A stretch of DNA of 64,000 bases from Aureispira sp. CCB-QB1. Its GTDB lineage: Bacteria; Bacteroidota; Bacteroidia; Chitinophagales; Saprospiraceae. The stretch is taken from contig NZ_JHBV01000031.1 in the NCBI RefSeq assembly GCF_000724545.1, positions 1 through 64,000 of the forward strand, written 5' to 3'. The translations under genes and the position numbers were made by a program. This document shows, one piece after another, positions 55,262 through 63,395 of this stretch. The notes beneath the pieces were generated by a model, which worked only from the letters and a program-made list of their open reading frames with translations, was not told the origin of the DNA and searched no databases. Numbering within the stretch: the stretch's first letter is position 1; each line of letters begins with the position of its first letter.

Positions 55262-56401
55262 ATGGAAAAAGTTGTTGATTTTATTAGAAAGCAATTTAAA
55301 GAACCTGAACAGTTCATCCCTCTACATGCGCCAGTTTTTGTCGGTAATGAAAAAAAATACCTTAATGAGTGCATTGATTCTACATTTGTTTCTTCAGTAG
55401 GTAAGTTTGTGGATCGGTTTGAAGCAGACATAAAAGCAATTACAGGGGCAAAGAGTGCTGTGGCAACTACAAATGGTACCGCTGCTTTGCATATTGCTTT
55501 GCACGCATTGGATGTAAGTACGCATGATATTGTTATTACACAACCTTTGACTTTTGTAGCAACTTGCAATGCGATAAAGTATACGGGGGCAACACCTCTT
55601 TTTGTAGATGTTGATCTAGAAACGATGGGCATGTCGTCAAGTAGTTTGCGGACTTTTTTTGAGGAGCATTGTGAATTAAGAACAGGGCGTTGTATACATA
55701 AAAGAACAGGGGAAATAGTAAAGGCTTGTGTGCCAATGCATACTTTTGGTTTTCCATGTGATATAAAATTAATTGTTGAAATTTGTGAAGAATGGAATGT
55801 TGCTGTGGTGGAAGATGCTGCTGAATCCTTGGGAAGTTGGGTTGGAAAACAACATACTGGAACTTTTGGTAAATTAGGAGTTTTTAGCTTTAACGGAAAC
55901 AAAATTGTAACAGCTGGTGGTGGTGGATGTGTGGTAACAGATGACATCGAATTGGGAAAAAAAATAAAACACCTAACTACAACAGCAAAACAACCACATC
56001 CTTGGGCTTACCGACACGAGGAATTAGGGTTTAACTATCGAATGCCTAATATAAATGCTGCCTTGATTTGTGCACAATTAGAGTGCCTACCTCAGTTCTT
56101 AGAGAAGAAAAGAACCTTGGCAACTGCCTATAAGATGTTCTTTGAAAAACAAGAAATTATATTTAAATGGGAACAAGAGGGAACAACGGCTAATTTTTGG
56201 TTGAATACTCTGCTATTGAAAGATGAGCATCAAAAAACAGCTTTCTTAGAGGCAACAAATAAAAATGGAGTAATGACGCGCCCTATATGGGACTTGATGA
56301 CAACTTTGCCAATGTATCAAGATTCGTTGGATGTGCCTATTCCTAACGCAGAGTACTTGGCAAGTCGCATTGTTAATATTCCTAGTAGTGTAATTATATA
56401 A
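55262..56401 (+). CDS. LegC-like nucleotide-sugar aminotransferase (DegT family)
   Basis: A 379-residue PLP-dependent DegT/DnrJ/EryC1 aminotransferase. The beginning IPLHAPVFVGNEKKYLNECI followed by STFVSSVGKFVDRFE is characteristic of the LegC subgroup, which aminates 4-keto sugars on the way to legionaminic acid-like sugars. The PLP lysine lies in FSFNGNKIVTAGGGG, with VEDAAESLGS contacting the cofactor. No NeuB-like synthase is present in the window, so the end product is open. The formyltransferase gene follows after 4 bases, suggesting that the new amino group is acylated. Confidence 0.88.
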   Translation: MEKVVDFIRKQFKEPEQFIPLHAPVFVGNEKKYLNECIDSTFVSSVGKFVDRFEADIKAITGAKSAVATTNGTAALHIALHALDVSTHDIVITQPLTFVATCNAIKYTGATPLFVDVDLETMGMSSSSLRTFFEEHCELRTGRCIHKRTGEIVKACVPMHTFGFPCDIKLIVEICEEWNVAVVEDAAESLGSWVGKQHTGTFGKLGVFSFNGNKIVTAGGGGCVVTDDIELGKKIKHLTTTAKQPHPWAYRHEELGFNYRMPNINAALICAQLECLPQFLEKKRTLATAYKMFFEKQEIIFKWEQEGTTANFWLNTLLLKDEHQKTAFLEATNKNGVMTRPIWDLMTTLPMYQDSLDVPIPNAEYLASRIVNIPSSVII

Positions 56402-56405
56402 TATT

Positions 56406-56972
56406 ATGAAAAAGAAATTTGCTATATTTATTTCAGGGTATGGTCGTGGAGCCATTGATATTATAGAAAAAAATGAACAAGGGCTTATAAGACCTGATTT
56501 ACATTTAGTTATAAGTAATAACCCTAAGTCGGAAGCCTTAAATATTGCGAAAAAATATCACATTAAGACTGCTATCATGCCTAAAAAAAGTGGCTTATCT
56601 AAGGCAGAATATGAAGCGAGCTTACTTGAAGTACTAAAAAGAAACAATATAGAGTATATTTTTTTAGCAGGTTGGATGTTAATTTTATCTGAAGAATTTA
56701 TTACAAATTTTAAACAAAAAGTAATGAATATTCATCCATCTCTATTGCCAAGCTTTAAGGGGCTTAGAGCAATAGATCAAGCATTAGATTATGGTGTAAA
56801 AATTACTGGAATTACAACTCATTGGGTTGATGGAAGCATAGATGGAGGCACTATTACAAAACAAAAGGCTGTAATTATAGAGCCTGATGATAATTTTGAA
56901 TCGTTAGACAAAAAAATATTTGAAGCAGGGACAATCCTTAGTTTAGAATCAATTAATGAATTTTTTGTATGA
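56406..56972 (+). CDS. GART-like formyltransferase
   Basis: A 188-residue protein with the formyltransferase fold of PurN: ISGYGRGAIDII at the N-terminus, the catalytic Asn-His in NIHPSLLPSFKG and Asp in THWVDGSIDGGTI. PurN itself makes formylglycinamide ribotide. Here the gene sits 4 bases after an aminotransferase and overlaps an acyltransferase gene by 4 bases in a polysaccharide locus. N-formylation of an amino sugar therefore fits better, though the known sugar formyltransferases are usually Fmt/ArnA-like. Fold confidence is high, substrate confidence low. Confidence 0.82.
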   Translation: MKKKFAIFISGYGRGAIDIIEKNEQGLIRPDLHLVISNNPKSEALNIAKKYHIKTAIMPKKSGLSKAEYEASLLEVLKRNNIEYIFLAGWMLILSEEFITNFKQKVMNIHPSLLPSFKGLRAIDQALDYGVKITGITTHWVDGSIDGGTITKQKAVIIEPDDNFESLDKKIFEAGTILSLESINEFFV

Positions 56973-57997
56973 AAATAATAAGTCTAGAGGATGAGGGAGT
57001 ATGGTTAAGTTATTTACAAAAATTGCCTAGAGAGGTTCAGGATATTTACTATACTCCAGCATATTATAGACTATATGAGAATAATGGAGATGGCAAAGCT
57101 TATTGTTTTATCTTTGAGCAAGGAGAGAAAATTGCAATGTATCCTTATTTATTGAAAGAAGTACCGTTTGTCTCTAACGCATTTGATATAGAAGGATGCT
57201 ATGGTTACAATGGCGTGCTTTTTAACAATGAGAATGATAGTTTTAAAAATGCTTTTTATGCAAGTTTCGAGAAGTATTGCTGCGAAAAAAACATTATAGC
57301 AGAGTTCACTCGTTTCAATCCAATGACAAATAACCATACTTTTTCGAAAGAGAATATGGAAGTTTTGTATGATAGAAATACTGTGCTGCTGGATTTAGAG
57401 CAATCGCCTGATGATATTTGGAAAAAAGAATTTTCAAGTAAAAACCGTAATATGATTCGAAAGGCTATTAAGGAAGGCGTCATTGTTACAAGAAAAAGAA
57501 CAAAAGAAGCCTTTAAAGCTTTTTTTGAATTGTATAATAAAACCATGGTAGATTTGAATGCTGCTGATTTTTATTTTTTTAAGGAGAGTTATTTTTTACA
57601 AATATTAGAAACTATAGAAGGTGCTTGGATATATCAAGCAACTCTTGATAATATACTTATTGGTTCTATTTTGGTTTTTGAATATGGAGCATTTGCACAT
57701 TATCATTTATCTGCTAGAGACCGAAACTATTCAAGATTAGCATCAAATAATCTATTATTATATGAAGCTATTAAATATGCAAGAATAAATGGTTGCCGTT
57801 CGTTTCATTTTGGTGGTGGAAATGGTGGAGAGAAAGACCCTTTGTACAAGTTTAAATTAAACTTTAGTAAAAGAATCCAATCATTTTATATTGGTAAGAA
57901 AGTACATAATCCAATTATTTATGATGAAGTAATTCAAATTTGGAAAAATAATAAATCATCTACTCCTTCAAATAAAGTTCTGTGCTATCGAGACTGA
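56969..57997 (+). CDS. FemAB/GNAT-like acyltransferase
   Basis: A 342-residue protein of the FemAB-like (Acetyltransf_6) group with two GNAT-fold halves: YYTPAYYRLYENNGDGKAYCF and LLKEVPFVSNAFDIEGCYGYNG in the first, then SSKNRNMIRKAIKEGV, GAWIYQATLDNILIGSILVF and FHFGGGNGGEKDPLYKFKLNF in the second. Relatives transfer amino acids to peptidoglycan or acyl groups to amino sugars. Overlap with the formyltransferase gene places it in the same operon, where it may acylate the glycan. Specificity is unknown. Confidence 0.84.
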   Translation: MKIISLEDEGVWLSYLQKLPREVQDIYYTPAYYRLYENNGDGKAYCFIFEQGEKIAMYPYLLKEVPFVSNAFDIEGCYGYNGVLFNNENDSFKNAFYASFEKYCCEKNIIAEFTRFNPMTNNHTFSKENMEVLYDRNTVLLDLEQSPDDIWKKEFSSKNRNMIRKAIKEGVIVTRKRTKEAFKAFFELYNKTMVDLNAADFYFFKESYFLQILETIEGAWIYQATLDNILIGSILVFEYGAFAHYHLSARDRNYSRLASNNLLLYEAIKYARINGCRSFHFGGGNGGEKDPLYKFKLNFSKRIQSFYIGKKVHNPIIYDEVIQIWKNNKSSTPSNKVLCYRD

Positions 57998-58507
57998 ATA
58001 GATACAGATTGGCTAGTTTAAACTGTTTTTATAAAACTTTTTAATAACAATAGTTAGCTGCACTGCTACTACGTGGTATTACATGAGGACTTCGCCGTTG
58101 ACAATTAACAAGTTGTGAATTTGTGGCTTTGCATAAGTTTTTGGTTGTCAATTTGGTATGAGTTTTTCTTTTTGCTAACTGAGCTTGCACCTTCACGAGC
58201 GAACCGAGTATAGCGAGCTCACAACCGTAGGGAGTAACAAACCGAGCTAAAAAAGTAAACAACTAAGCAATAGCCGAGTAGGCTTGTACTAGTAGTACAA
58301 AAGAGCTGCTCATAAAATAATCAACGAACTACTATAGTAGAGAAGCTAAATATAAATCAATATACCAGCATAAGTTAGATAAAAGCCTTATTCGAGAATT
58401 AATCATAAAGTTTCAAATATTAAATTTAGATAATTCTACTCAATCAGTAGTTTATACTCTTTTTTGATATGTGTTAATTTGTTATAATATATAATAGCCT
58501 TGTAGTT
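57998..58507. other. Repeat-bearing gap inside the polysaccharide locus
   Basis: This 510-base gap holds no supportable gene. Positions 58042-58335 are occupied by the dispersed mosaic element. Short frames here, such as one reading SSSAANYCY on the minus strand, arise from the repeat. Confidence 0.65.
58042..58335. mobile_element. Mosaic dispersed repeat, long form
   Basis: The left part (AATAGTTAGCTGCACTGCTA then ACGTGGT) matches 42785-42815. The right part read on the minus strand gives AGTAGTTCGTTGATTA, then GCTATTGCTTAGTTGTTTAC and CTCCCTACGGTTGTGAGC, matching blocks of 14788-14860, though in a different order. Its outer ends AATAGTT and AACGAACTACT are also those of the shorter palindromes. 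It is less AT-rich than the surroundings and carries no transposase, so it looks like a non-autonomous repeat. Confidence 0.5.
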
Positions 58508-59575
58508 ATGAAGCAAAAAATAAAAGAATTAGAACTAGATATAAATGCCACCATTTTAGAGGCTTTGCTAAAAATGGATAGTATTGACCGAAAATTGTTG
58601 ATCATAACAGAGGATAATAAATTTAAGTCTTTATTAAGTATTGGTGATATTCAAAGAGCAATTATAAAGGGGGGAGAGTTGAATGTTTGCGTGTCACAAG
58701 TTTTAAGAACGTCAGTTAAAGTTTCAAAAGAAGGGGAGTCCATAGAAAGCATAAAGCAGAATATGCTAGAGTTAAGATGTGAATTTATACCCTTGGTAAA
58801 TAAGGATAATGAGTTAATTGATGTTTATTTTTGGGAGGATTTAATAGCAGAACAAAAACAAATAAAGAAAGAACTAAATGTACCTGTTGTCATTATGGCA
58901 GGCGGTCAAGGTACGAGGTTAAAGCCTCTTACTAATATTATTCCCAAGCCATTGGTCCCTATTGGAGAAAGAGCTATTATGGAGCTGATTATTAATAGTT
59001 TTAATAGTTTAGGATGTATGGAATTTTATTGTTCTGTGAATTATAAAGCTAAAATGATTGAACAATACTTTTCAGAGTTGGACAGAAATTATACAATTGA
59101 ATACTTTCAAGAAGCTTTCCCTTTGGGGACAGCAGGAAGTTTGTCGATGTTGAAAGGCAAAATTAATAGTAGTTTCTTTGTTAGTAATTGTGATATATTA
59201 ATTGATCAAGATTATACAGAAATATATACTTTCCATAAAAAGCATAACTACGAATTAACTATTGTTGCTGCACTTAAAAATTATAAAATTCCTTATGGCA
59301 TACTAGAAGTAAGTGAAAATGGAAAACTTGAAGCTGTAAAAGAAAAACCAGATTTAACTTTCTTTGTGAATACAGGGATGTATATTCTAGAACCCCATCT
59401 ATTGCAAGAAATACCTAGCAAGAAATATTTCGATATTACTGATTTATTTGAGAAAATAAAGCAAAGAAATGGGAAAATAGGTGTTTTTCCTATTAGTGAA
59501 GGAGCGTGGATGGACATTGGAAATTGGGACGAATATAGCAAAACTCAAGACATATTTAAAAAAAAACTTAAATGA
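58508..59575 (+). CDS. CBS-domain sugar nucleotidyltransferase (PtmE-like)
   Basis: A 355-residue protein with a pair of CBS motifs in front (about 1-115; DRKLLIITEDNKFKSLLSIGDIQRAI, LELRCEFIPLVNKDNELIDVYFW). A nucleotidyltransferase domain follows (about 122-350) with the signature MAGGQGTRLKPLTNIIPKPL, then SNCDILIDQDYTE and NTGMYILEPHLLQ. This pairing occurs in PtmE, the glucosamine-1-phosphate guanylyltransferase of legionaminic acid synthesis, which would go well with the LegC-like aminotransferase. The nucleotide is unproven. The glycosyltransferase gene starts with a 4-base overlap (ATGA). Confidence 0.88.
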   Translation: MKQKIKELELDINATILEALLKMDSIDRKLLIITEDNKFKSLLSIGDIQRAIIKGGELNVCVSQVLRTSVKVSKEGESIESIKQNMLELRCEFIPLVNKDNELIDVYFWEDLIAEQKQIKKELNVPVVIMAGGQGTRLKPLTNIIPKPLVPIGERAIMELIINSFNSLGCMEFYCSVNYKAKMIEQYFSELDRNYTIEYFQEAFPLGTAGSLSMLKGKINSSFFVSNCDILIDQDYTEIYTFHKKHNYELTIVAALKNYKIPYGILEVSENGKLEAVKEKPDLTFFVNTGMYILEPHLLQEIPSKKYFDITDLFEKIKQRNGKIGVFPISEGAWMDIGNWDEYSKTQDIFKKKLK

Positions 59576-60828
59576 AAATATTATTAGCGGGGCATATTAG
59601 TTTTAACCTTATAGCCCCCTATACACGAAGAGTAAAACAAATTCTTCCTATGAGTGAAATTGGTGTATTAGGACTCAATCGACCAGGTACCCAAATTAGA
59701 GACGAAGATAAGATAGTATTTGATGAAGTAATAGAAAAACCTACATGGACTAAAAAGAAATTATATAAAGTATTATTCTCGTATAATTTTATCAAACACT
59801 GTTTGTCTTTTTTTATAAAACAAAAGAATGTTTTCAACTATAAAATATACTTGAATCTAAAGCAGACTATTATTAATCTAGCCAATGAAGTATTAAATGA
59901 TGAATTTTATAAAAATACTTTTCAACGATTTGATATTATAAATTTTCAATATATAGATAGAACTTCTACTAAATATTTACAATATCTTAATGCCAATAAT
60001 AAAGTTGTGTTAACATTTTGGGGAAGTGATTTAATGTGTACAGCAGGAGTAGAACTATATGAAGAACAGCTAAGATTGATAGATCGAGCGGATAGACTTG
60101 TTGTTCATTCTTTGCAAATGAGGGAGATATTATTATCCAAATATGGTCGTAAATATTTGGATAAAGTTCGATTGAATTACTTTGGTTTAGAGGATATTAA
60201 ATTCAACAAAATATCTAAAGCAGAAGCAGATAAAAAAGGTTTAAAAGAGTACGCCCAAAAGTGGCAAATTCCTGAAAATAAGATAAAGTTGCTCATAGGT
60301 TATAGTGGGGCGAAAAGTACAAGACACCATAGAATATTAGAAGAGTTGAATAAGAAAAGCGAGGAGTGGAGAGATAAGTTTCACTTAGTAATACCCATGA
60401 CTTATAATAATAATGACAAAGAATATTTTAAAGCTATTGAAAACCTTATAAATAAAACAGAATATTCCTCTACTCATATTGTTGAATATTTGACAGATGA
60501 TGAAGTTGCTTACCTATATAACTTAATAGACGTTTTTATTAACATAAGGGAATCTGATGCTTTTAATGCAACAATGGTTGAAACATTATATCTAAATAAA
60601 ATAAATATAGTAGGAAGTTGGCTACCTTATGAAATGATAAAACGATCAGGAATTAATTATTTAGAGGTAGAGAAAATTTCAGATATTAATAAAGCCTTAT
60701 ATCAAGTTTTAGTAGGAGATCTCAATCCAAACATCAGACATAATAAGGAAAAAATCTATAAATTGACATCTAATAATTATACAGTACCTAAATGGTGCGA
60801 TATCTACAAGGAACTATATCAATTATGA
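59572..60828 (+). CDS. Glycosyltransferase (GT-B fold)
   Basis: A 418-residue protein with GT-B features: an N-terminal half that includes LTFWGSDLMCTAGVELYEEQL and RADRLVVHSLQMREILL, and a C-terminal half with IGYSGAKSTRHHRILEEL, VEYLTDDEVAYLYNLIDVFINIRESDAFNATMVETLYLN. The last segment is the donor-binding E-x7-E-like region of retaining family 4-type enzymes. It probably adds a sugar to the glycan chain at the cytosolic membrane face. It overlaps both neighbours by 4 bases. Confidence 0.82.
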   Translation: MKILLAGHISFNLIAPYTRRVKQILPMSEIGVLGLNRPGTQIRDEDKIVFDEVIEKPTWTKKKLYKVLFSYNFIKHCLSFFIKQKNVFNYKIYLNLKQTIINLANEVLNDEFYKNTFQRFDIINFQYIDRTSTKYLQYLNANNKVVLTFWGSDLMCTAGVELYEEQLRLIDRADRLVVHSLQMREILLSKYGRKYLDKVRLNYFGLEDIKFNKISKAEADKKGLKEYAQKWQIPENKIKLLIGYSGAKSTRHHRILEELNKKSEEWRDKFHLVIPMTYNNNDKEYFKAIENLINKTEYSSTHIVEYLTDDEVAYLYNLIDVFINIRESDAFNATMVETLYLNKINIVGSWLPYEMIKRSGINYLEVEKISDINKALYQVLVGDLNPNIRHNKEKIYKLTSNNYTVPKWCDIYKELYQL

Positions 60829-61841
60829 ATAACTTAAAATTTGCCATTGTCGGCTGTGGAAGAATTGCTCAACGTCATGCAAAACACATTAAAAATACGC
60901 AAGGCTCTGAATTGGTAGCCGTATGTGATATTGTTGCAGCAAAAGCAGATCAATTAGGGGCTGAGTACGGGGCTAAAGCCTTTTATACAATTGAGGCTTT
61001 ATTGGAGAATGAAGACATTGATATCGTGTCTATTTGCTCTCCTAATGGTTTGCATGCCAATCATTCCATTCTTTCTTTGAAAGCAGGAAAACATGTTTTG
61101 TGCGAAAAACCAATGGCTATTTCTGTTTATGATTGTGGCGAAATGATTAAAACGGCAGAAAAAGCCAATAAACGGTTGTTTGTAATCAAACAAAACCGTT
61201 ATAACCCACCTGTTAATGCTGTCAAAAATGCGATTGATTCAGGAAAGTTAGGTAAGATAAATAGCGTACAATTATCTTGTTTTTGGAATAGAAATGAAGA
61301 CTATTATAAAAATAGTTGGAAAGGAACCAAAGACTTGGATGGAGGCACCTTGTATACACAGTTTAGTCACTTTGTAGATTTACTATACTATTTGGTTGGC
61401 GATGTAAAAGATGCGAAGGCTTTTGGTGGAAATTATTGTCATGAAGGAATTACAGAATTCGAAGATACAGGAGTAGTGATTTTAAAGTTTCATAACAATG
61501 CTATCGGAACAATTAATTATACTGTCAATAGTTATGGAGGAAATATGGAAGGTTCTCTAACTTTGTTTGGAGATAAAGGAACTGTGAAAATTGGCGGGCA
61601 ATACCTAAATGAGTTGGAGTATCAAAAAATTGAAAATTTTAGTATTGATAACTTGCCTATGGGCAATACTGCTAATAATTACGGACAATATCAAGGATCT
61701 ATGTCTAACCATGATATGGTTTATGAAAATGTCGTTGATGTACTATTAAACGATGGTCAAATTACGACCAATATGTTTGAAGGATTAAAGACAGTAGAAA
61801 TTATTGATAAAATTTACAATGAAATAGAAAAAAATGGCTAA
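60825..61841 (+). CDS. Gfo/Idh/MocA sugar dehydrogenase (WbpB/WlbA-like)
   Basis: About 338 residues from ATG 60825, which overlaps the previous stop as ATGA; the frame open from 60792 lacks the Rossmann start. Features: GCGRIAQRHAKHI (NAD binding), the catalytic Lys in CEKPMAIS, NRYNPPV, and NSWKGTKDLDGGTLYTQFSHFVDLL. With the next two overlapping genes it gives the B-D-E order of WbpB/WlbA, WbpD/WlbB and WbpE/WlbC, which turn UDP-GlcNAcA into a 2,3-diacetamido uronate. In that scheme it oxidises C3. The C6 dehydrogenase (WbpA) is not in the window. Confidence 0.87.
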   Translation: MNNLKFAIVGCGRIAQRHAKHIKNTQGSELVAVCDIVAAKADQLGAEYGAKAFYTIEALLENEDIDIVSICSPNGLHANHSILSLKAGKHVLCEKPMAISVYDCGEMIKTAEKANKRLFVIKQNRYNPPVNAVKNAIDSGKLGKINSVQLSCFWNRNEDYYKNSWKGTKDLDGGTLYTQFSHFVDLLYYLVGDVKDAKAFGGNYCHEGITEFEDTGVVILKFHNNAIGTINYTVNSYGGNMEGSLTLFGDKGTVKIGGQYLNELEYQKIENFSIDNLPMGNTANNYGQYQGSMSNHDMVYENVVDVLLNDGQITTNMFEGLKTVEIIDKIYNEIEKNG

Positions 61842-62307
61842 AGATAACCCTGATAAGCGATATCAGTCAACGATTCGAGCAGTAGCGTTTGGAAATAATG
61901 TTACGGTAGTAGAGCCAGTCAATATTTACGAATGTGAGATTGGCAATGATTCTTTTGTCGGTCCGTTTGTTGAAGTTCAAAAACAAGTTAAAATAGGGCA
62001 ACGAACTAAAATTCAGTCGCATACTTTTGTTTGCGAATTAGTTACTATTGGAGACGACTGTTTTATTGGACATGGAGTTATGTTTATCAATGATTTGTTT
62101 GAAGAGGGCGGTCCTGCTATGGGAGATACCTCTAAGTGGAAATCAACGAGTATAGGAAATGGGGTTTCTATTGGTTCTAATGCCACTATTTTACCTGTCA
62201 ATATCTGTGATGGAACAGTAATTGGAGCAGGAGCAGTTGTAACAAAAGATATAAATATTAAAGGGATTTATGTAGGGAATCCCGCTAAATTATTGCGAAA
62301 ATTATGA
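61834..62307 (+). CDS. Left-handed beta-helix acetyltransferase (WbpD/WlbB-like)
   Basis: A 157-residue hexapeptide-repeat acyltransferase. The repeats run from VAFGNNVTVVEPVNIYECEI through IGDDCFIGHGVMFINDLF to IGSNATILPVNICDGTVIGAGAVV, ending GNPAKLLRKL. The length is that of WlbB-type N-acetyltransferases, and the VMFINDLF loop is typical of them; acetyl-CoA would acetylate the 3-amino group made by the next gene's enzyme. It overlaps the oxidoreductase gene by 8 bases and the aminotransferase gene by 4. Confidence 0.9.
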   Translation: MAKDNPDKRYQSTIRAVAFGNNVTVVEPVNIYECEIGNDSFVGPFVEVQKQVKIGQRTKIQSHTFVCELVTIGDDCFIGHGVMFINDLFEEGGPAMGDTSKWKSTSIGNGVSIGSNATILPVNICDGTVIGAGAVVTKDINIKGIYVGNPAKLLRKL

Positions 62308-63392
62308 TACCATTTGTAGATCTAAAAGCTCAATATCTCAGCATTCAAAAAGAGATTGATGAGGCTATCCAAAGTGTAATTAATCAAACTGCATTTATTG
62401 GAGGTAGTTATGCTGCTAAATTTGAAAAGGAATTTGCAGATTTTCATGGCGTAAAACATTGTATTGCTTGCGCAAATGGAACAGACTCACTAGAGATTTT
62501 ACTTCAAGCAATGGGAGTAGGAGCTGGTGACGAAGTTTTGGTACCCGCACTATCTTGGATTTCGACTTCTGAGGCTGTATCTACTGTGGGAGCAACACCT
62601 ATATTTGTAGATATAGATCCTGATTATTATACCATTGATTTGGATTTGATAGAGGAAAAAATAACGGCTAAAACCAAGGCAATTATTCCTGTTCATATTT
62701 ATGGACAACCTGTCGATATGCCTCGTTTGATGGCAATTGCTCAAAAACATAATCTAAAGGTGTTGGAAGATTGTGCACAAGCACATAGTGCTACATTTGA
62801 TGGTCAAAAGATCGGGACTTTTGGGGATTGTGCTTCTTTTAGTTTCTATCCTGGAAAAAATCTGGGTGCTTATGGCGATTCGGGAGGTATGATTACAAAT
62901 GACCCAGAAATTGCACGAATAGCAAGAATGATTGCTAATCATGGACAAGAAGGTAAACACAACCATTTGATGGAAGGTAGAAATAGTCGAATGGATGGTA
63001 TTCAAGCAGCAGTTTTATCGGTCAAATTAAACTATTTAGATGAGTGGACAGATGCTCGTATTGCAAATGCCAAGCGTTATGATGCCTTACTAAAAAATAG
63101 TGATGTTGTGACACCTCGTGTTATAGAAAATGGTAAGCACGTATTTCATCTATATGTTATTCGTTCTAAGAATAGAGCAGCTTTGATGCGTACGCTAAAG
63201 GCAGAAAATATCGGTATTTCTATTCACTACCCTACGGCTTTACCTTTCTTAGATTGTTATAAAAATAGAAAGTATACGGCAGAAGATTTTCCTGTAGCGC
63301 ATCAAGTAACCCAAGAAATTATTTCATTACCTATGTTTGCAGAGTTAAGCGCAGAGGCGATCGAAAAAGTGACACAAACAATATTGAAGTAA
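62304..63392 (+). CDS. DegT-family aminotransferase (WbpE/WlbC-like)
   Basis: A 362-residue PLP enzyme of the DegT/DnrJ/EryC1/StrS family. It begins MIPFVDLKAQYLSIQKEIDEAI, and has CANGTDSLEI, LEDCAQAHSATFDGQKIGTFGDCASFSFYPGKNLGAYGDSGG (PLP lysine in PGKNLG) and SIHYPTALPFLDCY near the end. These match the WbpE/WlbC subgroup, which aminates the C3-keto sugar with glutamate. It is the last of three overlapping genes. It is clearly different from the LegC-like aminotransferase at 55262. Confidence 0.92.
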   Translation: MIPFVDLKAQYLSIQKEIDEAIQSVINQTAFIGGSYAAKFEKEFADFHGVKHCIACANGTDSLEILLQAMGVGAGDEVLVPALSWISTSEAVSTVGATPIFVDIDPDYYTIDLDLIEEKITAKTKAIIPVHIYGQPVDMPRLMAIAQKHNLKVLEDCAQAHSATFDGQKIGTFGDCASFSFYPGKNLGAYGDSGGMITNDPEIARIARMIANHGQEGKHNHLMEGRNSRMDGIQAAVLSVKLNYLDEWTDARIANAKRYDALLKNSDVVTPRVIENGKHVFHLYVIRSKNRAALMRTLKAENIGISIHYPTALPFLDCYKNRKYTAEDFPVAHQVTQEIISLPMFAELSAEAIEKVTQTILK

Positions 63393-63395
63393 TTC

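Noticed and set aside
55219-55947. Minus-strand open frame of 242 codons opposite the LegC-like aminotransferase
   Set aside because: It lies fully antisense to a gene with PLP motifs and normal family length. Its composition (Pro/Ser/Cys-rich) is that of a shadow frame.
58041-58262. Minus-strand open frame of 73 codons, and a similar one at 42778-42987
   Set aside because: Both end in SAANYC and lie in copies of the dispersed repeat. They are chance frames created by shared repeat DNA, with no start context or domain.
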